The position numbers and the translations under genes were made by a program. This document shows, piece after piece, positions 12,901 through 27,900 of a DNA stretch of 64,000 bases; the first letter of the stretch is position 1; every line of letters starts with the position of its first letter. This stretch comes from Hirundichthys speculiger (taxonomy: Eukaryota > Chordata > Actinopteri > Beloniformes > Exocoetidae). The notes below the pieces were generated by a model, which was not told where the DNA came from, ran no database searches, and worked only from the letters and a program-made list of their open reading frames with translations. The stretch is from contig JAGFBZ010000688.1 in NCBI GenBank assembly GCA_018398805.1, positions 124,001-188,000 on the forward strand. Reading direction: 5' to 3'.

Positions 12901-15900
12901 TAGGGATCTTCTATTGCTGATGTTTTGATTTATTTTAGCCATTAGTCAGTTCGATGGACTTTTAATTCCTTTCAAGCTCTTTCTTAGACTCTTAAAACCT
13001 ACACCTACCTCCTATATCGTCTCTTCTTTCCTTGTCCGAACCTCTTGTCTCTTCTCGAGCTGACCGTCTTCAGCTGAGCTGTTCCTGATTTGAATCTTAA
13101 CTAGGGCTGGGCAACGATTAAAATTTTTAATCGCGATTAATCGCATGATTTCCCTGATTAATCACGATTAATCGCATTGTATACGCAAAATCAAATAATA
13201 AATTTCTTCGACAGGTGGAAATAACGCTCTGATCGGGGTATTTCATCAACAAAAGGGATTAAAAGATCATCTTTGTGAGCTGAAGGTGACTTGACTGAAC
13301 AAAGAAATCCTAAAAGGCCACATAATCACAGACATAATCAAAGATCAAGCGGACTGACCCGAAGCCCTCCAGCGACGTGTCGAACTCCACGAACGCAGGA
13401 ACGTCGGCCGATCCGTGCAGGCGGATGTCGTGGGGCGTCGTCATGGACACCAGGCACTTGACTCGGGTGAGGGGCACGGTGCTGCCCTCGGCGGAGCGCA
13501 CCAGGCTGCGGCTGATGCGGTACTGGCCGTTGTCCTCCGCCGGCGTGGCGAAGACGCTGTCGGGGCCGAAGCCCTCCGTGGACATGGTCATGCTGTCTGC
13601 GGGGTCGGAGGAGAGCGGGTTAGACTGCAGTCGTGACGGGGACAAACGAGATAACGAGAAGAACAGCAGCTAATGAACCGCCGGCACAGAGGAGTAATTA
13701 GTAGGAAAACACAACGGGCAATTAAGACCTGCTGGAGGAGACGAAAATTACAAACATTACCAGCTGCTGAGAGAAAACACCATTTAGGAGGCAGATCTTT
13801 GCTTAAATGGTTAGACTGGCTTCATCAGCAGCCAGTCCGGGTTTATCTGGTCCGATCTACTGGAAGGTGGAGATGTTCTGGTATCTTTACTACGTCGATG
13901 CAGATGCCTGGACTTCATTGGCTGTTGATCGATACCGAATGACGGAAACGCTGAGTAGCGGTGAGTATTGGCAAGGACCTCGCAATACAATATGTATCAT
14001 GACACTTGGGTCCCGATACGATATTATCACAATATCGCGATGTACTGCGATATTCTACCCAGTTAATATCAAAATTAAAAGTAGAGATGAAAAAGTTGCT
14101 GTATATGTTCATCAGGTGATATTGATCATTCAGAGGACAACTATTTGCTTCAAAATAACCTATTTATTGTTTATTATTAGTGTTTTTGCACATTTAATTA
14201 ACCATTAGTAACAAATAAAAAATCGATATTAGGAGCTGAAAAATCTATATTATATTGGGCGGCTGAAAATCGCGATATATTGCCAAATTTTTTTTTTTTT
14301 TTCACACCCCTATTTTTGACAAAATAAAAGATCCTGACTTTTTGGTCTGAAAACTAAAACTGTTTGTGGTAAAATCACCAAATTTCACCAAATTGTCACT
14401 TTTTAACTCAAAATTAAAATTTTTTTCCTTCTTGACAAAACCATTAATTTTGTATAATTGCTGTTTTTGTTGTAAAATCATGAAATTTTGACTAAAAAAA
14501 AAATAGTTAATTTTACAAAGCAGCAACTTTTTATCAAAAAGTAAATTTTTGCCAAAAAGTTACTACTTTGTAAACCCTGACGACATGTCAAATTTCCGGC
14601 CAATTTCCAATCTTTCACTACTGTCAAAAATACTGGAACGTGCAGTCGCCTCTCAACTAAAAACCCACCTCACCTCCAATAACCTGTATGAACCTTTTCA
14701 ATCCGGCTTCCGCTCACGACACAGCACTGAAACAGCTCTACTGAAAGTCACCAACGACCTCCTCCTCTCCTCAGACTCCGGCCACCTCAACATCCTCATC
14801 CTTCTTGACCTCACTGCAGCCTTCGACACCGTCAACCACTCTATCCTCCTCTCCCGCCTCGAATCCATCATCAACATCACCGGCACTCCCCTCTCCTGGT
14901 TCAGGTCCTACCTCACTAACCGACAACAGTTCATCTACATCAACAACTGCACTTCCCCTCCTGCCCCTCTGTCCCAAGGCGTCCCCCAGGGCTCGGTGCT
15001 TGGTCCCCTCCTCTTCATCCTTTACCTGCTTCCCCTCGGCAACATCATACGCCGCCATGGACTCCATTTTCACTGTTACGCTGATGACATTCAACTGTAC
15101 ATCTCCACAACCTCAATCACCCCTGCTACACTGTCCACCCTTACCAACTGCCTCAGTGAAATTAAATCTTGGATGCAAATAAACTTTCTCAACCTCAACT
15201 GCGACAAATCAGACGTCATCATCATCGGTCCCAAATCCCTCACCAACACCACCCATAACTTCACCATCAACATTGATAACTCCACCCTCTCCCCCTCCCC
15301 TCACATCCGTAACCTCGGTGTCATCTTCGATAGTCACCTCACTTTCGAACACCACATCAATAACATCACCAGGACAGCCTTCTTCCATCTCAAAAACATT
15401 GCACGCCTCCGCCCTTCACTGTCCTTCGCCACTGCTGAAATCCTGATCCATTCTTTTATCACTTCCAGACTTGATTACTGCAATAGCCTTCTTTACGGTT
15501 TACCATCCACAACCCTCAATAAACTACAGTACATCCAGAACTCTGCCGCCCGTCTGCTCACTCACACCCGCTCCCGTGACCACATCACCCCCGTCCTCCA
15601 GAACCTCCACTGGCTCCCTGTCCCACAACGCATCCACTTTAAAATCCTTCTCCTCACTCATAAAGCCCTCCACAACCAGGCCCCGTCCTACCTCACTGAC
15701 CTGCTCCACCACTACACTCCCTCCCGTTCCCTCCGTTCTTCTGACGCCAACCTCTTGTCCATACCACTCAGAACCAAGCACCAAACCTGGGGCGACAGAG
15801 CCTTCTCCATAGCCGCTCCCTCCCTCTGGAACTCACTCCCCAAACACATCAGAGCCTGCACCAACCTATCAACCTTCAAGTCACTCATCAAAACCCATCT

Positions 15901-18900
15901 TTTTATAACTGCTTTTAATGTGTAACTAATGTCACGCTTTTATATGATGTCTTTGTTTCATTTGCTTGTTTTATTTGTCTTTGTTTGTTTTTAAACTCTG
16001 TAAAGCGTCTTTGAGTTTTTTGAAAAGCGCTTTAGAAATAAAATGTATTATTATTATTATTATTATTATTAAAATTAACTATTTTTTTTTTATAGCCAAA
16101 AATTCATGATTTCACAACAAGAACAGCAGTTATGCAAAATCAATAATTTTGTCCAAAAAAATTGTAATTGTAAGTTTAACAAGTGACAGTTTGGTAAAAT
16201 TTGGTGATTTTACCACAAAAATCTTGGTTTTCAGAACAAAAAAAGGCAGATTTTATAAAATGTTATAAAATAAAGTTGTTTTTTGTTTATTCGTGAAAAA
16301 GTCGGGATTTTTTTTTTTTTCAAATTTGAGATTTTACGACCATAAAAAAAAAAGACTTTTGTGCAACAAAAAGCCACGTTATTAAGAAATTAACCTTTTC
16401 ACGACAGAAATTTGTGATATGTATCGTGATACGTGGGTCATGATACGATATTATCATGATATTGCGATATATTGCGATATTCTACCCAGTTAATATCAAA
16501 ATTCAAAGTAGAGATGAAAAATCAAGTTGCTGTATATGTTCAACAGATGATATTTCAGAGGACAAATTGAGTCAAAACTATTTGCTTCAAAACAACCTAT
16601 TTATTGTTTATTATTAGTGTTTTTGCACATTTAAGTATTCACAATACATGAATTTTACTAAAAAATCGATATTAGGAGCTGAAAAATTGATATTATATTG
16701 GGCGGATGAAATCGCGAAATATTGCCAAATACATTTCTTTTCGCTGAGTGAAAAATGAAATTTTAAAAAGCTGTTTTTATTTTGACTTTTATATATATTG
16801 ACATGAAAAATCACTGTAAATATTCATCCTCGTACACTATTATCATTATTATGATACTTAGGACAATGCCAATGTTTGATGGTCATGTCATATTTCTTGG
16901 ATATGAATCTAAAAAAAAGGTGAACATTGTTTTTTTCTTTACCATTTTTATCTCTAAAATGTGATGTAGTTTTATATAGAAAAAGGTTTTATGGACTCTT
17001 GAAAGTTTTTCTGGTTTTCATATCGTTCACATCGATATTGGAATCGTATCGTGATCTAAACGTGTCCTCCAGCTGAAGATGTTACAGTTTAATGATTGAT
17101 TTTCAGTGAATTACAGGAGCTGATGGTCTGAGACATCTTCACCTGTCGTTTCTGTCCGATCTTTCAACCGATTAACTCCGGCTTTTTTCACCTGGTGGCT
17201 CTTTAAAGCAGTGCTTCTCAATTATTTTCTGCTGCGCACCCCCCTAGGAAGAAGAAAACATTAACTCCTGCTTTGCGCGCATGTCTGTGCAAAAAACCCG
17301 ACACCATATCGCTAATATTCCCTGCACACTGTTATAATGACAGCGCTACTGCCCCCTACTGGAATATATGTGCAATTACACTTTATTCCAGTATGGCAAA
17401 AAAAAAAGTTGTTCCCCGGGAAGTCACACACAGCCCCCCCAAGGGGTCGCGCCCCACTATTTGAGAAGAACTGCTTCAAAGCAACATTCACGCCATCTCT
17501 GGAAACCACAGCCTTTCATAACGAGCATCCTGATCGTATTTTCCTCTCTGAAGTAACTCAAAACAGGAAGTTGCAAGACGGGGCTGCGCAACTTCCAGAC
17601 TGGACTTTCGGAGCAACAGACGTGAAATCTAATCTGTTCGTAAGAGCTACAAAGTAAATACTATTAGATACTGACTGAGTTTTCCCAGTGCTTTTAAGAG
17701 GAATACTGGGAAAAGGTCTGCTGAGAAGAAGCTCCACGTCTTTACGTACATCCAGGGACTGGAGGAAGTCCTGACAGAACCTAAAGCTAACTGAAGTAGG
17801 GATGTAACAATATAGAAAATTTGATATCTCGATTATAGTGACCAAATTATCACGGTTTACGATATTATCACGGTATTCTTCATTGCTGTACAAATGTCCA
17901 AAAAACATACATTCAAATAATTTCACAAAATCTTTTTTTTCTTGTCACTAAAACATCAAAAGCCAAAATTTTATCAAAATGAAACTTTCACATTAAAGGG
18001 GTTTTATTTTAAATGAATAAAATAAATAACAGGAACAAAGCTTATTTGTCTGCTGCAAATTTAAATAAACACTTTAACAACCATAGTAGGTCAAAATATG
18101 CAAACAATTATTAGGAACAAAAATTATAGTGCAAGTTCAAATGAAATAAACTTATGACTTTAAGCTGAACCTTAAATAAGTATAAATGTGCAAATAAATA
18201 AACAGTTGTTTAGGAGCCAAATATGTTGTTCTGAATTGTAGTTCACTCTGTGTGTCTGTGGGTGTCGCTGTGTTGTTACCTGAGGGTCAGGTATAAAGGT
18301 AGCTGCCTGTTATTGGTTAGGTGTTTGACCCGGAAGGGCAAAAGGTTTTTGACCGCTGTGGCGCTAACTGCTGGCGCTAACTGCTAGCCTTAGCTCCTTC
18401 AAGTTGCTTCTACAAATTACAATAAAATGTAAACAGGTGCTCTGCAGACAGAATAACTGTCCTCCACCAGTTGTCCCTCTACATTCTTTAAAAAAAAAAA
18501 AATGCCCAGACCTTGGATTTCATCATTTTAGTGGGTTGGTAACTGTCCTGCGTGCTATCACCACTTCCCGCCATGCTAACGTTACTATACTGATGTTACA
18601 AGCTACATATTCACGAGAGACACAGTCGCGAGTCGCTCACAGACTTGAATGAGGCTGATATTACATATCCTGGTAATCGACCGCGATAATGAGATGAAGT
18701 CAAACATAAACGATAATCGTTATCGCGTAAAATTTTACCGCGCTTTACCGTAATACCGCTAAACGTTCCATCCCTAATCTGAAGCCATGCGAATGTTCTT
18801 CGTTGTGTGTTTGTGTTGTAATATAATCAATATGTGGCTTAAAAGAAAATTCAGGATCAATCTGAGGATGTCGGCTTACTTCTCATCTCGGCGTCGTAGC

Positions 18901-21900
18901 TGAGGGAGCTGGGTTTGTGGACGCGGTACTGCTTCAGGAGCTTCTTGTCCCAGGCGCCGCAGTTCAGAGGGTTTCCAAGACGCAAGAACTCCCTGAGGGA
19001 CGAAACGATCAGGTTTACGGTAACAGAAACATGCAAACAACGGACACAAACAAATAAACAAACACAATCGTCCAGAGGTGACTCAGCGTTTTCCTAAACT
19101 CCAAAAGAGATGGGACACTGGAAAAAAAAAAAAAAAAAGAAACATGAAAGGAAATCTCACAAACTGGTATTTTACTCACAGTTAAAAATGAGGAAATTAA
19201 CCACCTTAAGAGAAAAAAAAACAGGTAATTTTGACTTTGATGGCAGCTACGTGTCTCCGTAGGAATTTCACCACCGCCGCACATGTCCGCTCTGTTTTTT
19301 TTTTTTTTACTTGTCTCACACGCACAGAGATTCCTTCAGATTCTCCGAATCTTTTGGTAACGTTACGTACTCTAGATGACGACAACATTACTGTGAAAAA
19401 ACCTTTGACCACTTGGCCTCTGACTCTGCCTCTTTAAGATGCTCTCTTTACATCCAATCACGTCTCAGATCCGTTGACAGTTAAGCTAATCAGTTGTTCC
19501 ACCAGGTGCTTCTCAGCTTTTTGTTGCGTCCCAACTCTTTTGAGACGTGTCGCTGGCATCAAATTTTCCAAATCTTGGCAGTTCCAGTCTTATTTGCCTC
19601 CTGCACAGCTTCCCAACTGTTTGGGGGTTGTAAGCGCACGTGCGCGGCGCGCGGTGCGTAGCGGCTCGCTGACAGACGGTGTCAGCTGTCGGAGCAACGG
19701 CAGAAACCAGTCAGTCAGGGAGACGACGTGAGAACTAAAACAACAGCAGCAGGAAGAAGTGATGAGGCAGAACTGACAGCCAGACTGACAAACTCGGACG
19801 TATTTAACCGCCGCACGGTTAAAGGCAGGTCTAGACAGGTAGCATTTACATATATGAACAAGCAGCCCCCACCCACCCAACTAACCCCAACTACACGGAT
19901 CACCTAACGAGTCAAGCGGGAAATGAGAGTCGCTCAGCCCTCATTCACACGCTGACACCTGCCAGAGCACATTTTAATAATTCAATTTATCCGTAGCGAG
20001 GGTTTTATTTAACCTGAGCGCCATCGGCTGCAGGGCCTGCGAGGCCAGCCTCTCGAACATCCTCTGCAGTGGCGGGTGGAGCGGGTGGTCTTCGTCGGCG
20101 AGGGCGTGGCTGCAGCGCTGCAGCAGCCGCTGGTGGAGGGAGGCCTCGCACAGCACCTGCTGGTTCCTCTCGCTGTTCACCAGCAGCTGCAGGATGTTGG
20201 CGACGGCCAGCTGGAGGTCCAGGGCGTGCTGAGCAGAAACACCAGGAAAAAAGACTCGGTCACATCTGGACTCAACTCAGGATGCAGTTTATCTCATTTA
20301 AACAAACTCCTGACTTTCTTAGAATTAGTGTGGAGCTCCTACCAGGGGTGAGTATTGGTAAGGACATCGCAATACGATACGTATCGTGATACTTGGGCCA
20401 TGATACGATATTAAATGAAAAGTCAGAGCAACTACAGTATGCAGCCACCTTGCGGCGCATTCTAGAATCCAATGTTATGTACAGTAGCATAAAGTAGCAG
20501 CAGAATGTAATACATATCACAGAACTGTGATATGTTATATTATCACAATATCACGATATATTGCGATATTCTACCCAGTTAATATCAAAATTAAAAGTAG
20601 AGATGAAAAATCAAGTTGCTGTATATGTTCATCAGATTATATTGATCCTTTAGAGGACAAACTGAGTCAAAACTATTTGCTTCAAAACAACCTATTTATT
20701 GTTTATTAGTGTCTTTGCAAGGGCTGGGCAAGTTAATGCGTTATTATCGCGTAAACGGATTAATTTATCAGCGCCGACAAATATATTATCACGCGTTAAC
20801 GCATGTTGCTCACATGCTTTTGTTTTGAAAAGTCTGTTACTGGCTGCTGCGGAACCGGAAGATAATTGGCAGGTAAGCTAAAAATAGACAGGGAGAACGG
20901 TAAAAATTAGTGTACTTTACAGTTCGGGTAGCAACTCCGGTAGCAATATTAACAATTCTTTTTTGAAAATAAAAATAAAAATCTGGACTGCAACAAAACG
21001 TTCGCGTCATTCCTCCATGTTACATCAGATCTGCTCCAGTGCGGCTCCATCTAGTGGCACAGATGTGTAATGACAACAGAAAGTCCAGTCCTCCATTATA
21101 AAACAAATTCAGTCCCGTGGCACATTTTTTCATTTCGTATTTTTGATACAAGTCTGAAATTGAAATATAAAAAAAACAGGCTTTTTTCCCCCGTTTTTTT
21201 GTGTTAGATTTGTGTTAGAATTCATTATTTGATTTTGCGTATACAATGCGATTAATCGTGATTAATCAGGGAAATAATGCGATTAATCGCGATTAAAAAT
21301 TTTAATTGTTGCCCAGCCCTAGTTTTTGCACATTTAAGTGACTGAATGACCAAAAAAAAAAAAATCGATATTAGGAGCTGAAAAATCGATACTATATAGG
21401 GCGACCAAAAATCGCGATATATCGCCAAATCGATTTTTTTTCACACTCCTATGCAGAACATTGATTATCTATTACAATTTCCTCTTATATTTAAAATATA
21501 ACATAGACAAAGTCAGGTCTCCCTGTTGAGGTCAGCGAAGTGCCGTGGATGTCCCCATCAAATAATTCAATTCAATTCAATTCAATTCAATTTTATTTAT
21601 ATAGCGTCTGTTACAATGACAATTGTCTCTAGGCGCTTTACAGAGACCCAGAGCATGACCCCCGAGCAAATATCATCAACTAAGATTATACAGTTAAATC
21701 CAATCAATGATAATGGCAGGTAAAAAACTCCCACGTAGGGAGAAAAAAAAACCTTTATACCAAACAGTGGCAAGGAAAAACTCCACTTTAAGAGGAAGAA
21801 ACCTTGAGCAGGACCTGGATCATATGGGGGGACCTTCCTGCCGAAGGCCAGCCGGGTAGAGAAAGAAAAGAGGGGAGACAGGACAGAGAGAGGATGTAGG

Positions 21901-24900
21901 ACAGAGAGAAGATGGAGGACAGAAAGAGGATGTAGGACAGAGAGAGGAGAGCACAGAAAAAGTAGAAATAAATAAGAACATTCAAATATAAAGAATAATA
22001 ATTCAGTGTAATCGCAACATGTGAACTAGCGTCTTTTAACCTTTAACCTTTAACCATGATTGGCCAACATTAGGATATTAAGCTGCTATAACAAATTCTT
22101 TTGCACTACTGTGGCACATTACTGCCTCATAGAACTTTGTTTTTAAACTGTGATAGATGTTATTGTGATAGATTTTATTAAAACTGATATGTGACACATA
22201 TTATACACAAAAACACTACTATCCGACATACTTGCATGAATCCTTTTTGCACTTGACTGGTTACACTGGTGTCAGAAATGTTCTTGTTTTTAACTGTTTT
22301 TCTTTTCTTAACTGTTGTACATTTTAAGTTTGATTTGATACTTGTCACCGTGGGACAGTGAGAAACATTTTTTTCGACTCTTCTGTACGTCTAGTACATT
22401 TGGAGAAATTGACAATAAAGTTGACTTTGACTTTGACTCAACCTGGAGGTTGAAAACGCCCTGCCGCCTCATGCAGACGGACATCACGCCAGTCTGTCCC
22501 ACTAGAGGGACAAAGTCTGGCCTTTCTCTGTACGTTCCAGCTTAGAGGAGAAATCTAAGTTGAATGAGGTCGTTTTCAGCTCTCACATTGAGTGTGGGCT
22601 GGAGATAATTCACTATTCAGTATGACTTCCTGTTAGAGGTTGTTATGGTAAAGAAATGGTTTGGATTCGTGACGGGGACTTGGAATGACATGAATCAAGT
22701 GGAGTTTTCCAATAAAATAAGATTCATGGCAGCAAAACATTAAATGCAAGATTAGATCCAGAGTTTGGGTGGAGAAAGCAAAGTTGTTGTTTTTTTTTTT
22801 TTTTTAATCTTTTAGCTCTAATCTTCATATTATTGAATAAAAAAAGAAAACCTTAACAGAAAGACCCAGTGAGACTAGAGCTAAAGCAGCAGGCGTCCAC
22901 TAGAACAATCAAAATGAAGAAATTTCACAGATTGTGAAATGTGCCGCTGCAGCATCTTCTCCAAAAACCAGCTGACTGACAGCGACAGGCTGAACCCCCG
23001 TGACCCCGTGACTTCCTCCTGGCGTCTGCTCACCTCCGGCTGGCTGTCCGAGGAGACGGAGGGCAGCAGGTCCAGCATGGCGAGCACGGCCCCCGGGTGG
23101 ATGACCACCGTGTCCGACGACGACGACGGGGGAGACGGGAAGGCGGGGTTGACCAGGTGGAGCTTGAGGTCGGTCAGGGCTCTGACCGGGGCGGGGGGGC
23201 CCGACGTACCGTTGTAGCCATGTCTGTGGGGGGAGGACACGGTGAGAATGAAGCAGGAGAAAAGTTCAACACATCTAAAAAAAAACAAAAAAAAAACTCC
23301 TCAGTCTGAGATTAAAGTAACTAGAATAACAGATTACAGAGCAGCGAATCCTCTGCTCAGGGGGAGATGAAAAAAAAAGAAGAAGAAGAAGAAAGAAGAA
23401 GCAAGTCAGCATGAAGAGCTGGAGCTGTTGGACGTGAAGCAGGAAACACTGATCAGTCGTTTCCCAGAGTTCACTTCTTCCTCTCCGTTAGCAGTTTCCA
23501 CGGTGCTGATGAGCAGAGAACGAAGCAGCCTCACACACCAGGTGGGTGTTTCCTAAAAACGCTGCTTCAGGAATAAACCTGAGATTTTACTTCTGTGGGC
23601 GTTCAACCAAGCGAATAAGATCTGTGATCTCACCGACACAGTTAGACCCGAGTCGGAGTCGCAGCTTACGTCAACCCTCGGTCTGATAGTAGATGAGCGT
23701 AAACTGTCACTGTAAAATATATATAGGCCCCGATCGTACACCTCCCGCTAGCCGCTACCCACAAATTGCGGGAAGCAGGTACCCTAAAGCTGCGACACGC
23801 TATGCTGACTCCCTTACTCACATTGTAGGCGTGGCAATGGGCGTGTCTTTTGCGCTTTCCGCAAACTGGGTATCTTGCGATCATGGGTTTAGCCGCTACC
23901 CGCTATGCCGACTCCCTTACTCACATTGTAGGTGTGGCAATGGGCGTGTCTTTTGCGCTTTCCGCAAACTCGGTATCTTGCGATTGCGGGTTTAGCCACT
24001 ACCCGTTATGCCGACTCCCTTACTCACATTGCAGGTGTGGCAATGGGCGTGTCTTTTGCGCTTTCTGCAAACTCAGTATCTTGCGATCGCGGGTTTACCC
24101 TAAAGCCATTACCCGCTATGCCGACTCCTTCCTCACATTGTAGGCGTGGCAATGGGCGTGCACTGTTTGGTTTAACAGGTGGAACGCCCTAACCACTCCT
24201 ATGTATTATGTAGCGGGTAGCACAGGTGGGATAGCGGGTTTAGGGAGGTGGAAGATTGCGTTCTTTGTGGGGGAATGCCCCTCCCACTCCCCGCTATCCT
24301 TTAATAGCAGCTTTAGGAGATTTGGCGGAAGATCAGGCCCATAATCTCTGGTAAAAACAGCATCTGATGGTATCGAGTTACGTGAAGATAAATCGTTATT
24401 ATCGGTCTTTCCACTTAAAGCGTGACACATCTGCATTTTTCACGTAAAAATATCAGTTTCAGCTTCACTTCCAGGAACGTTTGCTCAGTTTTAGGAGCAA
24501 AAACCAGCCGAAGCCTCTCTGGACTGCGGTCCCGACCTCCTCCAGGGACTTTGCTTCATCCCCGCCATCGCTTCAAACGGCACAGAGAAACGCCTGTCGC
24601 GCTCAGCCCCGTAGAGGGAGGGTTTCATCGATGCTGATACGTGACGGGGACGGTCAAGACACTTCGGCTGGAACGACGCTCCCTAAAAGAGAGCGGATTT
24701 CATTCTCGGTCAAAAGTGCACTCGATACTCGACCCGACTCTGAAACGTTCCTCCAAAACTCGATGTCCACGGAGCGAAGTAAAGAGGCAGAAGCTAATCA
24801 TCTTTCAAATAAACAACCGAAGAACCCAGCCGTCTACCGACATGAATATCACCAACAGAAGAAGCAGCTTTACTTCTGTTAAATCTGTTTTAAAAAAAGA

Positions 24901-27900
24901 GCTCGTTAGGAAGGTGCGCCAGCAGAGACGAACGACCCCGTCGCCTCCACTGTAAATGTCAAATTAGAGCCGTTTGCCTCATGAATATTCATCCCCGGAT
25001 CCGATCTGAGCGGGTAGTTTCACCTCCGCTGCTGCTGCTCACTGATGCATTTAAAAAAGAAGAAGAAAAAAGAAAAGAGAGAAACGCCACCATTTTCCCT
25101 TTTGCAAACAACATTCAGACTGAGGGATAGGGGGCAACTTCTCAGCTGAGAGACAGAGGAAAAAAAAGAGAAAGAGCAAGAAAAAAGGACGGGGGGAGCT
25201 GGAGGAGGAAACAAACGCGTCAGACCGACTGTTTCACTCCGCCTGAGTGCGTCTGCTGAAAGGCTGGTAGGGACGGACGTTTGTCGGCGGTGGACACGAG
25301 GAGCCGGCCGGAGAGAGCTGGTTTTCTGTTTTCTGACCTTCATCTGACAGACAAACACTTCAGCCAAATATAACGTCTCCACAAAACAAACCCTGTTAAA
25401 CATTCGGCTAAATGGGCAAATAACGACGCGAGTCTGGGAAGAAGAACAAACTGTTGGGGTGGCTGTCGGTCCACAGGTAGACGGATCGTCCAGACCTGGA
25501 GAGAGTCCAGCTGCTCCTCGTCATGGACGTCCAGCCAAGGTGGCTCCCAAATGAAACGGATCTTCGGGGAGGTGAAGAAGAACCCACGAGCGACAGGTGA
25601 AGGTTTAAAAGGGATAACCGGAACTGGAAACGACTGGGTTAAGGGTTTCCATGGAGAAAAAGCTCCGGAGGCCGATAAAACAAGAGCTTCACCAGCACGT
25701 AGGAGGGAGCGTCATGATTCGAGTTTGCTCTGTCACCTCAGGGTCCTGGATCCAGTTTATCCACATTCATTTTGAAAAAGGATGATGGGCGCCAGTCTTC
25801 AACAATCACATCAGAAAAGAATTTTATGAACCGGAGCAAATCATCCGTGTCTTTTTCAGCGTCGGCTGTCCGTCAGCTGAAGAGCGGTAGAAGCTGATGA
25901 CCCCAAACACGAGTCAGGACTGAAGCGCCTCTGCAGACAGGAGCTGTCACAGATTCCTTCTGAGCTTCGTACAGTTCTGACCCAGAGACACCGAAGGAGC
26001 TCGGTGAAGGAGCTCACTAAAGGAGATCACCGAAGGAGATCACCGAAGGAGCTCACCAAAGGAGCTCACCAAAGGAACTCAACGAAGGAGCTCAGCGAAG
26101 GAATTCGGCGAAGGGGCTCACAAAAGGATCTTGCCAAAGGAGCTTGGTGAAGTGGGTCACCGAAGGAGCTCGGTGAAGGAGCTCACTAAAGGAGATCAAC
26201 GAAGGAGATCACCGAAGGAGCTCATCGACGGAGCTCGGTGAAGGAGCTCACTAAAGGAGATCACCGAAGGAGATCACCGAAGGAGCTCACCGAAGGAGCT
26301 CACCGAAGGAGCTCGGCAAAAGACCTCAGCGAAGGAGCTCACTGAAGGACCTTTCTGAAGGAGCTCGGCGACGGAGCTCACTGAAGGAGCTCACTGAAGG
26401 AGCTCGGCATAGGAGCTCCCTAAAGGAGCTCACTGAAGGAGCTCAGCGTGGGAGCTCACTAAAAGAGCTCACCGACCGAAGGAGCTCACTGAAGGAGCTC
26501 ACTAAAAGAGCTCACCGACCGAAGGAGCTTGGCGTAGGCGCTCACTAAAGGAGCTCGGTGTAGGACCTCGGCAAAGGAGCTCGGCGAAGGAACTCACTGA
26601 AGGAGCTCACCAAAGGAGCTCGGTGTAGGAGCTTACTAAAGGAGCTCACTGAAGGAGCTCACCGAAGGACCTTGGCGTAGGAGCTCACCAAAGGAGCTCG
26701 GTGTAGAACCTCGGCATAGGAGCTCAACGAAGGAGCTCGGTGTAGGAACTCACCAAAGGGGCTTGGCGTAGAAGCTCAACGAAGGAGCTCGGCGAAGGAA
26801 CTCGGCATAGGAGCTCAACGAAGGAGCTCGGTGTAGGAACTCACCAAAGGGGCTTGGCGTAGAAGCTCAACGAAGGAGCTCGGCGAAGGAGCTTACTAAA
26901 GGAGCTCACTGAAGGAGCTCACCGAAGGACCTTGGCGTAGGAGCTCACCGAAGGAGCTCGGTGTAGAACCTCGGCATAGGAGCTCAACGAAGGAGCTCGG
27001 TGTAGGAACTCACCAAAGGGGCTTGGCGTAGAAGCTCAACGAAGGAGCTCGGCGAAGGAGCTTACTAAAGGAGCTCACTGAAGGAGCTCACCGAAGGACC
27101 TTGGCGTAGGAGCTCACCGAAGGAGCTCGGTGTAGAACCTCGGCATAGGAGCTCAACGAAGGAGCTCGGTGTAGGAGCTTACTAAAGGAGCTCACTGAAG
27201 GAGCTCACCGAAGGACCTTGGCGTAGAAGCTCAACGAAGGAGCTCGGCGAAGGAACTCGGCATAGGAGCTCAACGAAGGAGCTCGGTGTAGGAACTCACC
27301 AAAGGGGCTTGGCGTAGAAGCTCAACGAAGGAGCTCGGCGAAGGAACTCGGCATAGGAGCTCAACGAAGGAACTCACAAAAGGAGCTCGGCGAAGGAGCT
27401 CACTGAAGCAGCTCACCGAAGGAGCTCCACGAAGGATCTCACCAAAGGAGCTCGGCGAAGGAGCTCGGCATAGGAGCTCAACAAAGGAGCTCGGCGTAGG
27501 AGCTTAATGAAGGAGCTCGACGTAGGAGCTCGACGTAGGAGCTCAACGAAGGAGCTCGACGTAGGAGCTCAACGAAGGAGCTCGACATAGGAGCTCAACG
27601 ACGAAGCTCGGCGTCAGAGCTCAACGAAGGAGCTCGGCGTCGGAGCTCAACGAAGGAGCTCGACGTAGGAGCTCAACGAAGGAGCTCGACGTAGGAGCTC
27701 AACGAAGGAGCTCGGTGTCGGAGCTCAACGAAGGAGCTCGGCATCGGAGCTCACCGAAGTAACCAATGCCAAAAGGAGGTTCTTGCAGGTTCTCACTTGC
27801 TTTTCCCTCCAGCACTGAGAATGTTTACCAATAAAGACACCAGAGATTACGACTGTCTGCGGGTCACCAGCTGAAGATCCTTGTGACCGTTATTGTTCCT

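Noticed and set aside
23693..24192. Plus-strand open frames of 86-100 codons
   Set aside because: They repeat with the 103-bp unit of the element and have no independent support.
25992..27760. CRISPR-like array
   Set aside because: A 13-bp unit without unique spacers in vertebrate DNA is a minisatellite.
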